Source: Neolentinus lepideus HHB14362 ss-1
Taxonomy: Eukaryota; Basidiomycota; Agaricomycetes; Gloeophyllales; Gloeophyllaceae
Reading direction: 5' to 3'
Assembly (NCBI GenBank): GCA_001632425.1
Contig: KV425579.1
Span: 220,334 to 284,333, forward strand
Length of the DNA stretch: 64,000 nucleotides
Part shown: piece after piece, positions 46,395 to 55,902 of the stretch
Numbering within the stretch: the first letter of the stretch is position 1
Layout: every line of letters starts with the position of its first letter
Notes under the pieces: generated by a model
Told to the model about the DNA's origin: nothing
The model's input: only the letters and a program-made list of their open reading frames with translations
The model's database searches: none
Position numbers and translations under genes: made by a program

Positions 46395-46492
46395 ATAGAA
46401 TTTGTCTATCCAGCATATTGTTCTCTTCTCTTTCATCAGTTCTTTTGAGTGTGATGTGTTTATTTGTGACCGCTGCTGATGCCCCTTTTTAG

Positions 46493-48175
46493 CCGTTTAC
46501 AAATGATTTCCCCCGTGCCGATATCCACGAGTTGCTTTCGCCGGATATTCTACATCAACTCATCAAGGGTACCTTCAAAGACCATTTAGTTGACTGGATT
46601 GGCGATTTCCTGAGCTTGCGACATGGAGCAGGTGGGGCTGAGGCAGTACTAGCAGAGATTGACCGACGGTATGATCATTTATCACCTCATATGCAGTGAT
46701 TTTAACTAACCTTGCAGGATTGCTGCTACTCCACCCTTTACAGGTTTGAGGAGATTTCCCGAGGGACGTGGTTTCAAGCAGTGGACGGGTGATGACTCAA
46801 AGGCATTGATGAAGGTAACTCCCGTCTCAAGTGACTTTGCACACATTACCAACTTTAAGGATTAGGTATACCTCCTGGCTATCGACGGCCTAGTGCCGAA
46901 TGAGATTGTTAGGACCATGCGTGCATTCTTAGAATTCTGTTACATCGCCCGTCATGACATCCATACGCCTCAAAGTCTTGATCATCTCGCAGAAGCAATG
47001 GAACAATTCCATAATTATCGTACAATTTTTCAAGATGGAGGTGTTCGAGTTGAGGACTACTCCTTACCTCGACAGCATTCTATGCGGCACTACTACGATG
47101 CTACTTGGGACTTTGGTGCTCCTAACGGGCTTTGTTCTTCAATCACAGAATCGAAACATATCAAAGCGGTAAAGGAACCTTGGCGACGCTCTAATCGGTT
47201 CGAGGCACTGGGTCAAATGTTGACCACAAATCAGCGCCTTGACAAACTTTCGGCTAACCGTATTGACTTCATCGATCGTGGGATGATTGAGAAGAGCAAC
47301 AAATGTATGTCCGCTTTCTATATCAACGTACACAATTGGAATCATGTTCCATCCATAGCAAAACAGCTCCTTCTGGCACTTGCAGATGCAGATGGTGCCA
47401 TTGATGATCCACGGACCCCTGCATATGTAAGACTTGCATCACGCTCCAGTACGTTTCTTGTCTTAGTGCGAGTCAATCTAAATGACACCGAGTCTTTCTA
47501 GAACGACAACATTGTTTCAATCCTACTGGCCTCCCTTCACATACAGACCAGCCGACATTCAATTGCCTTTTGCGTGAATTCCTTCGGGACCAGATCAATG
47601 CCTTAAACCCGTTATCGCACCTTGCAGAGCTTCCGGTCTTTGCTGATCCAATATTTATACATCACTCAGCCACTGCGACGTTCTATGCTCCAAGTGACCC
47701 ATCCGGTATCCAAGGAATGCGCCGTGAGCATATCCGTGCCACCCCATCTTGGCGCAAGGGCGCTCCTCGCTTCGACTGCATTTTCGTGAAGCAAGACGTA
47801 CAACGCGAAGACTCGCCCTATCCACGGTTCGACGTTGCAAGAGTTTTCGTGTTTTTCTCATTCAAGTTTAGTGATAGGCGCTACAAGTGCGCCTTGGTCC
47901 ATTGGTTTGAATGGGCTGATCAGCGTCCGGATGAGGACACAGGGATGTGGATTGTGGACCGAGGTGCGGGTGGGGCAAGTCGCCCTGCGTTGTCGATCAT
48001 CCCCATACAACGCATACTCCGAGCTGCGCACCTTATTCCTATGTTCGGCAGGACTAATATCCTTCGCGATGTCACTCATACTAACGCTCTGGACCAATTT
48101 CGTCTTTTCTATGTCAACAAATATGCCGACCATCACGCTTTCGAGGTACTACACTCACCACAGCCATCTGTGTAG
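46493..48175 (+). CDS. Plavaka-type transposase, C-terminal half
   Basis: Starts in phase after a CTTTTTAG acceptor with [20 protein letters not shown], the stretch that should directly follow the DEYGIVGDIV end of the first half. Next come [92 protein letters not shown] and [11 protein letters not shown]. The last large exon holds [21 protein letters not shown] and LIPMFGRT, ending HSPQPSV at 48175. Short introns (about 46668-46716, 46815-46865, and one or more after SNK near 47300) are plausible. No clear stop was found in the conserved parts, so splicing out the 6.7-kb interval would still give a full-length protein. Confidence 0.88.
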
Positions 48176-48810
48176 TTTCAGTAACTTAGGACTGCAAATA
48201 TAGCTTAGGATCGGATGTACTACTTAGTGACCTTGCGTGCATCTGAGGTGTCTTACTATTGTCTTGTTTGCTTACATCTATCTTAGTGTGTCTTAGACGA
48301 ATCATAGATCTTAGTGTGCCTTAGGCGAATCTTAGATCTGACTCCGGCGCTGCGGCCTTTGGGTCTTAAGGGTCCTTACCCCATCTTACCGCTCTTGCCA
48401 TGTGCTTAGTGCCTCGCTAAGACAAAAAAAGGAACCAAAAGCTAATATGGCATTTTGCTGATGCGGGCGGTTCCTCGACACAACGACACTTCGGCCCTCG
48501 AGCGGGCGATTCACGGCGACAACGAGAAATGAGTGGACGGCGACGGCGGTGACACGGCGGCGGCAATGGTAACGAGTGGCGGCGGATTCGGCCCCGGCGG
48601 CGGGTATACAGTCAGCGACAGCGGCGGCGAGAACATGGCGGCGGCGTGGCGTAGGGTAGTAGGTAGTCAGACCTAGCCAGCGTAGTCAACAGACAACGAA
48701 ATTTTTGGCATACGAACGCGAGACCAGCGAGCGCAGCGAGCGGCGGGCTTCCGGCTGCCCCCGAGAAGCCTGCTTGGAATTTTATACCCCCCAAGCGGGT
48801 AGACGCGATT
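48176..48810. repeat. Right subterminal region and flank of the Plavaka element
   Basis: From 48176 to 48430 there are many CTTAG/TCTTAG motifs matching the left subterminal region in kind, then the right TIR (48449-48465). Outside it lies a GC-rich, GGCGGC-rich stretch to 48660 and further repeat-like DNA up to the 205-bp dispersed repeat. The motif CTTCGGCCC followed by CGGGC occurs just outside both element ends (about 33690 and 48508) in the same orientation. No gene is supported. Confidence 0.55.
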
Positions 48811-49014
48811 GAGAAGAAATCAGCCAAAGACGAGACGACGCGGGCGCGCTTGCCCCGAGCGGTCGGTTGCCCGAAGGGCAATCGCGTACAGTACAACCCG
48901 TAAATACGAATCTTATATACGATTTTCTTATCATCCCGAATATGGGCGCCTCCGGCGCCCCCCCCTCGCGACCACATGCGAGCCCGCGAGCTCGACCCGA
49001 ATCCCGAATTCCAA
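48811..49014. repeat. Dispersed repeat, right copy (about 205 bp)
   Basis: Direct copy of 33203-33411. Its right end abuts the first recognisable codons of the seven-TM-type gene, whose start and first membrane segment are missing. This suggests the repeat, or a larger unit ending with it, replaced that part of the gene. Confidence 0.85.
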
Positions 49015-49027
49015 CATATATACTCTC

Positions 49028-50394
49028 CTTTTCTGCGAGGATACATCACCTCTTCGCCGCCGACTGTTACTGGTCACTGTGGCGCTGTTTGTGTTGTCCA
49101 CAGGTCAGGAAGTGTTGACGTTCTGGCAATGCTTTGTCAGTACACTTGCGGGGAGTACTGGGTCGGACGAGGTAATTTCCATCGCATTACATCAACTCCT
49201 ATTGTTCAACATCGCCACCGACATCGGAGCTGCACTCCAAATATGTGTTACGTGGGTAATTTGATCACCACTTAGATTCTTAAAATATTTCGATTGATTT
49301 TCTCTCAGCTGTATTGCGGATGGACTATTGGTCAGTGGCAAATACAAACGGACATCGCCTTTATATCTACTACGTAATCTGTGTTGAATCGTTCCGCTAC
49401 AGATCTGGCGGTGCTATGTGTTATGGGGCAGGAGGCTTCTGGTGATAGCTGCTCCCATTACGTTCCTCGTTGCCACAACGGGTGTGTTGGTCCATTTCCT
49501 TCATTTGTAGCATGGCAACATGACTCACTCTCTGAAGCATGCGGCATCCTGGCCATCGTCTTCCAGACTAAACAGATCCTGTTGCAGCGAGACACACCTC
49601 TCGTTGTCATTGAGCATACACCTGAATGGACGCACCTACAACAACAGCTGAACGCCGCGGGCATCGCACTCTATGTAGTTTCCAGCATCACAAATGTGTC
49701 AATGAGCGGTCTGATAGGTATTCTGTCCATCGCTGGTCGAACATGTCATATTCATCACCAATTTAGCGTTCCGGATCTGGAAGGCCACGAAAGGCATAGG
49801 CAACCGGAAGAGCAGATATCTTCGAGTGGCATGGCTTGTGTACGGTGCAGTGATGCAGTTTATGCTTGTTGCTCATATGATGACACCATACCAGGTTGGA
49901 GACAGGAGTTCTGTATTCAATCTGCTTAGTGCTGTCCGCGATTATGGACGGCCTGCAAGGCCGTAACACTGCCTCCGGGCCAGTAGTCTTGGGATATGTA
50001 AGAAGTTTCATCTCGAATTGGAGAGACGTGCTGATAGTTTTTTCTTTTGATCACAGGCGGTTCTGCTAACTATGTCGTTACAGCTCATTGTATGTCACCA
50101 TATGCAATGTGGTCTCAGATTCTCATTCCTCTACAACAGGGCATTTTCCCGACCGTCATCATCCTCCTCGTCGCCCTTCGCAAGACGTCTGACCAGACAA
50201 TTGTGTTATCCGAGAAAGCGGACCACAATGCCTCACGAGGGGGCCAAGTGTCCACGATACAGTTCGCTAGTCCTCCCGGTCGTAACACAAGCGATGCATC
50301 AGGTGGCACGCATACTAGTATCGAGTTGGAAGCCATGCACGTCACCTTCGACTCGTCGAAGCGGGTGGACATGCTTCCGAAAGAAGAGCCTTGA
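49028..50394 (+). pseudogene. 5'-truncated seven-TM-type membrane protein gene
   Basis: Relative of the gene at 26.1-27.7 kb. Exons join in phase: LLLVTVALFVLSTGQEVLTF (about 49070), LLLFNIATDIGAALQICVT (about 49198), CIADGLL (about 49310), IWRCYVLWGRRLLVIAAPI (from 49404), CGILAIVFQTKQ (about 49540), ALYVVSSITNVSMSGLI, AFRIWKATKGIGNRKSRYLR (from about 49766), VYGAVMQFMLVAHMM, and a last segment WSQILIPLQQGIFPTVIILL with a polar tail to 50394. The landmark W-R-CYV-WGRR and AFRIWK motifs match the family. The start codon and first membrane segment are absent; the dispersed repeat sits there instead. The rest is open, so the loss may be recent. Confidence 0.7.
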
Positions 50395-51208
50395 GAGGTA
50401 CCTCGTACTTGCAAATTGGTTTAAAAGCAATGTCTGCGGGATGTCGTCGTTGACATCATCGTTAGAGACATAGATGTACTGAGTCCTGACATGGACACGC
50501 CACCTATATGCACAGGCTCTTAGATATGTTGTCGTCTACCTGCACTCTTTAGTAATTGTCTCTGCTGCTTCTGAAGTAGAAATATTGTTGTACATCATTA
50601 TAATGTCCAGGGTAAGATTCATTTTAGTTAGAGTTAATGCCGGTTCGCAAAGCATTAGATGCAGTCCAGAATTTTCTCACATAAGCCTGCTCCAAAACGA
50701 AAGAATATGGCCCGACGAGGGCTATGGGCGGGTTGATATCGGGGAAGTACTTCTCATGGCATTTGGCATGCTTTGGGTTTCTGGAGGTGGTGGCAGCTCC
50801 ACGAGTAAAAATATGAAGTGCATCTTTGTTCAAATACAATATTAATGCGGCTGGGTGACGGCGCGCTGCGACAGCTCTTCCTATGCAGCTAATCATCGGT
50901 GTGCTTAGTCAGCTTTTTTCGTGGGACCATCCACCTCGGGGGACATGATACTCAAGTCCCCGAAAGAGCGAACGTCTTTACGATACTTCAGTATTTGTTT
51001 GCACTACCAGAATCGCGCAAAGCTTATGTATGTTCTGATGAAGCATTACTACGTGCTATGTGAGTGCATGGACCTTTCTCCTTTACAATGTTCATACGCC
51101 CACCTCTATGAATGGCTTTCTCGTTTGTGCGAATGCATACTTAAAGTTCCCAGTGTGATCTAATTTCATGTTGTAAAGCAATATCTTGCTCCCGCATGAT
51201 CTGTTGCA
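50395..51208. other. Intergenic, no gene seen
   Basis: Short unsupported open frames only. The last part is the likely promoter of the ATRIP-like gene. Confidence 0.5.
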
Positions 51209-54200
51209 ATGGAAGACTCGGACGACCTCTTCGACGATGCCCTTATTCTGGACGAGGCCACCCTTGCAATCCTTGACAAGGCCGAACTTAAACACAGCCT
51301 TGCGCAGAGCTCTGGGACTAGTACAAGACCTGCCAAACGCCAAAAGACTGGCCATAGAGAGTTGGGTGGCCTCCGACGAGTGGCAACGGAGGATGATTTC
51401 GAAGACATGCCGGAGATCTCGCTGCGGAACGATGGGTCGTATGGCATACGAGGATCCCAAGAGCTTGATGTGTTGGTAGAAACCAATAGCACGGTAAACC
51501 GTCCAGTTACTTCATTCGCTGTGGCACAGAATCCTCCTCCGAGGGTACCTTCGCAAACTGAGAACGTGTTGCGCCCACCCCCAAGTCGCCGTGCATCAAC
51601 TCCTTCCTCCATATTCCAGCGCAGTCACTCTGGCCGCGAAGCAGTTGAAGCGCTGTCTCAGACAACGTCCGTTAACTCAGCTAATCGATTCGCGGCGACC
51701 TTCCGCACTTCTCAGTCCCAGCGTCAGAACTCTCCTGCGCCCAGAGCATCTCAGGCATTGTCTGCACCTAGCGAGCAGCGTCTTCAACGTGACATAGAGA
51801 TTTTGCGTGCTCAAGTAGAAGAGGTTTGTCAACAGCGGCACTGAAAATTTTGGCTTCTGCTCATTGCTCATTCACAGCTCCAACGCAAAGCGGAGCAAGC
51901 AGAGAAGGCCGCTAAGGAGGCGGAAAATGCAAGGCTCGCAAAGGAGGGTGAAGTTAGTATCTTGAGAAAGGGGATAGAAAGGGTGTGTGCTGCTACTCCG
52001 TCGACTGTAGAGGAACAAATTCACGAATATCTCGACTTGCATAGACCGCGCACGAACATGCGGCCAATATATTGAGACTCAGGTCTGCTAAAGAAGCTGC
52101 GGAAGCAGCCCAAACGCAGTTGCAGAAGGAAATGAAGGATGAAATGGAGCGATTGCGAACAGACTTCATGTTCAAGGTGGCTCCCAATATGTCTGAGTCC
52201 GCCTTCACTAATAGTTCGTGTAGCAACATGAAGTCGAGACCTCCTTTCGCAAGGTGCCCGGTACCGTACGCTCATCGAGGATCAATCGTGACATTCCCGC
52301 GACACCCATGCGTGCCGTTACTCCCAGAGTGCCTCAATCAAGCATTCGAAAACAACACGTACCTGACTTCAGCCCGCTCCTCCAAAGAAAAGCGATACCA
52401 CGACCGCAGTTTGGGGAGAGCGAGGCAGGACCCTCGAGGTTCCATCCCGCTCGGCAGCCCACGCCACAGAAAGCTGCACCTCTGCCTGGTTTCTACAACT
52501 CGTTCCTCTCAGGTCCTGTAGCTAACGAGCGCAGGTCGTCTAAGAAGAATGTGTCTGTTTCTGGTTCGCAGAACGGCAAGGGCAAGGGCCGGCATGTTCC
52601 TAGTCCTTCGTTGCTCAGTTATCAGTCACAAGTTATGAATAATGACGAACTCATTCCGTCGCCGCCCACCAGCCCCATCGCCCGTGCGTACAACCCGCCG
52701 AGCGACGATGTTGTCATGGACGACGTCGAAATTGACGAGGGCCATGTTCCGGCGCCAGAGACTGGGGTGCACCAGGATAATGAGGACGCAACTATGGATG
52801 ATGTAGAGGGACCTGAGCTGCCAGATCTTCCGGACGAAGTGAGATTTCTCATGCTCCTTTGGCTATCACATAGTCTAATATCTCTACAGTTCCGTCGTAT
52901 TATGTTCTCGCATACCTTAGCGTCTAAACCTCTCACCCTTCAGATACTGCTAAGTGCCCCGCTACCTTTGACGCTTCCTCAGCCCGAGAAGGACAGCTAC
53001 ATGTGGACTTGTTCTTCGCTAATGCGGTTATTGGGCACTGCGACTACATCTTGGGAGGCCTTGGTACAGAGTGTCTCTGACAATTTGGTGGGACTTATTC
53101 GGCCTCTGGAAATGAGCGGTCTGGTATGTGTTGTTCGTTTCGACAAGATCTGCGTGAGCATATAACTTTCAATCATAGACCGCCCACTTGACTGCGCTGC
53201 TGGACCTGTTGGTTTTGCTCTGTTTCGCGTTTCCGTCCTTCTGCAAGACACTGCTTTCAGCCCCTGATCTTATTGATGACGCTCACCAACCTCCGGCTGT
53301 GGCTACTGCGCTATGTGACATCATTCGGAATCAGCTAGCACCCGCCAAGCTCACTGCTGAAGACGCGTCTCGCGAACTTGCGGAAGAAACCATGAGCCTA
53401 CTGGAGGCTTTATACTTCGGTGTCGATAAGGCATCGGAGAGATAGTATGTTATTACTTGTGGGACAAGAAATATCATTGACGGAAGAACTAGCCTTGCTG
53501 ATATGCTGCTGACGCCTGCCATCCTCACAACGTTGCTCGATGCTAGACATCCACCGTGGTTGTTAAACCGGACAACTCGTCTATTGGCTTTGGCAGCAAG
53601 CCGTACGCTTCGTTTTATTATGAAATAGTTGCTCTGTCTCACGAGGTTTAAGGTGCAGGCGTGACGACATACCTGCTGTCGTACGCGTCTAGCAAGGATG
53701 GTCGAGAACATCTCAAGCCGTATATAGAACATATTTGCACTTTCCTGGTGGACCAATCGCGTACTAATCCTGAGGTAAGTCGACGCGCAATAGTATGGGC
53801 GGCACAGGAGCTCATTGATGTGTGTGCAGATGGAAGGGACAAGAGTGAATATACTGACATTTTTTTCAATGCTCTGTGTTATGGACAGTGACGCCGCCAC
53901 CATGCTCCTGGAGTCACCCGATTTATTGCCCTCTCTTGTGGTCTTCATTACTGGGTTAACGATTCCCCTGTGGGAGGAGGAGCGAGATCCCTCCGAATCT
54001 AGTATAGATTTGCGAACGTATGTTCCGTCTTATGCTACACAGGTCAATCACCTGATGATTTTCCAGGAATATCCGGACCATCTATCAAACACTATTTCTG
54101 ATGCACTACTTGGTCTGCAGTGAAAGAGAGTACCCATATGACCTAAAGCAGAAGCTGAATCATGCTCCTTACCGACAATTCAACGGCTTGATCCACATGT

Positions 54201-54483
54201 TCATTGTCGCCTTTGGCAGATTGAGCTACGCTGATGCGCCCGAGTGGCTGTCCTTGGAACTCAGAAGCGAGGTAGAGGACATGACAGGTGTGTACAGTTT
54301 AGCGCTTTCAGAGAATTGATCTTATCGTGGGCCGTATTCTCAGAAATGGCCCGCGATTTGCTGGACTTAGTTGTGGAAGGTCCCGAACTTGACAGTATCT
54401 ATGCCGCATATCAAGAAGAGGACAGCGAAACAGACGACGACGAAATAGAGGCACGTAACCTCGAAACTAATTTATTAGAGTAA
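51209..54483 (+). CDS. ATRIP/Rad26-type DNA-damage checkpoint protein
   Basis: Starts MEDSDDLFDDALILDEATLA, an acidic N-terminus typical of ATRIP-type proteins. A Ser/Arg-rich region follows, then a coiled coil split over three short exons (LQRDIEILRAQVEEV; AEQAEKAAKEAENARLAKEG; RLRSAKEAAEAAQTQLQKEM). A long exon from 52254 has MRAVTPRVPQ and an acidic VVMDDVEIDEGH patch. The helical C-terminal half begins FRRIMFSHTLASKPLTLQIL and continues through PPAVATALCDIIRNQLAP, MDSDAATMLLESPDLLPSLV and MARDLLDLVVEGPELDSIYA to an acidic end at 54483. ATRIP (fission yeast Rad26, budding yeast Ddc2/Lcd1) binds RPA-coated single-stranded DNA and recruits the ATR/Rad3 kinase. The assignment rests on architecture and recalled similarity, as the family is poorly conserved in sequence. 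Confidence 0.72.
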
Positions 54484-54737
54484 GGCCTTCCTTGTAAGAC
54501 ATGACTTTAATCTGGTATCGTGCTCCCAGCTGTTGATCTGTATCGATATTTGTATATGTTTTCGATCTGTTGTGATGCTAGCAAAACACCTGTGCTCGAA
54601 ATTCACAGGTATCTGCTCGCCGGTGTTATGGAGATGACCGTTCCGAGTCAATCGTAGAAGACGTCTCACTCAATTCCGACAGTGTAGCGAAAGAGCCAAG
54701 ACAATACTGAAAGCTTAAAGCCCTGTCGGCAGTTATA

Positions 54738-55512
54738 CTATAGGTGTGGACATATAGATCTATAACTGAGTTTGAAATATAGTTCGGACTTTGAAGCTCG
54801 TATACTAGATTCAGGTAGGAGTCTCACGCTTGTGGCACTGAAGCCACAGGTCATTTTCGAGCTTTTGCATGCCATTACTGAGCACGGGTCCTTCAGACTG
54901 AGGTAGGTAGATATTGATTATGTACTGGGGACCATAATATTCCAAGAATTGTGCTAAAAATGTATGGTTTGATGCTTTTAACACTTCTTTCACAATGTAT
55001 ATGGCAATGAAATGCCCGGGTACCTTGACACGGAATACATGACGGGTCATCGCACAGCGGGAATGGTCCCAGGTCCAGTGAGCTCAATCTGCTTTATGGT
55101 ACATTTTTTCAGGATATGGTGTGGTAGCACCACAACAAAATCCGCAATTTTGGTACAATTACAGGTACAGGAACTACATTCCGAGCGGAGTATTCAGTGT
55201 ATCAGAACTGATAAGAACAGTGCATGTGTGTCATCCCTGATCTCATTGAACAGGCTAATAATGTGGCGCGTAGCGCCACGAAACAGAGAGAAATCTATGG
55301 CCCCAAAGAGCGAAAAGCCACTTTCTTGAGGGAGTTTTCGGTCATCTAGAGCCACCGGTAACTGCATAATATATGACCATTGCCGATAATTAATTTGGGG
55401 GCTTTTCCGAGGTGTATCTGCTGCAGATACACCGGTCTCTCCCCCTCCTTCTCCCCTCCCTTCGATTTAATTATTTAATTAACTTTAATTTCGCGCAAGT
55501 CCACACCTATAG
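54738..55512. mobile_element. TIR element with TA-type flanks (775 bp)
   Basis: Inverted ends CTATAGGTGTGGAC at 54738-54751 and GTCCACACCTATAG at 55499-55512, each flanked by TA (54736-54737; 55513-55514) within a longer TATA match. Size, short TIRs and TA flanks suggest a Tc1/mariner-type non-autonomous element. Near the right end is a perfect hairpin, GGTGTATCTGC then GCAGATACACC around a single T (55411-55433). No coding capacity is seen. Confidence 0.6.
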
Positions 55513-55902
55513 TATATAAGCCACCCTGTCTGAAATTATAATTACGCATGCGATGCACAAGTGGCAGGTGTAACAAACATGCACAAACAAAAAGCTAGGT
55601 TGACAAGTACTGTCAAGATCCGAGAAATACTTACATCGAAAGTTTGGAAGGGATGGCCTGCATTCACAGTGCAACGAGCGCAATCTCACCGTCCGTGATC
55701 ATTACTCTTGAGGTCTATGCTTGCTGATTTAGGATAGCTGTTCTCGCAGCGCTATAGTAGTCGCAATCAATCACAGATTACGGAAGAGGCGTCAACAAAT
55801 TGATGTCTCTATGGTCAGACTATCATCGACATTAGCTCTAGGACCAGTATACCTAGAAAAATGAATCATGAGCGCTATAATTTCTTTCCTTCCGCACTCA
55901 CG

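Larger units (their letters stand above)
33732..48465. mobile_element. Plavaka-type DNA transposon (about 14.7 kb) with passenger gene and internal foreign segment
   Basis: Candidate 17-nt terminal inverted repeats CGCATCAGCAAAATGCC lie at 33732-33748 and 48449-48465. Inside both ends are dense CTTA/TCTTAG-type subterminal motifs (33750-34040; 48180-48430) and a TAAGACAAAAAA block, as in CACTA-related elements. The contents are a minus-strand coiled-coil protein gene (34324-37445), a plus-strand transposase gene (37590-48175), and a 6.7-kb intron holding host-like gene pieces. Plavaka is an agaricomycete family related to CACTA transposons. The exact ends are tentative because no target duplication was identified. 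Confidence 0.75.
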
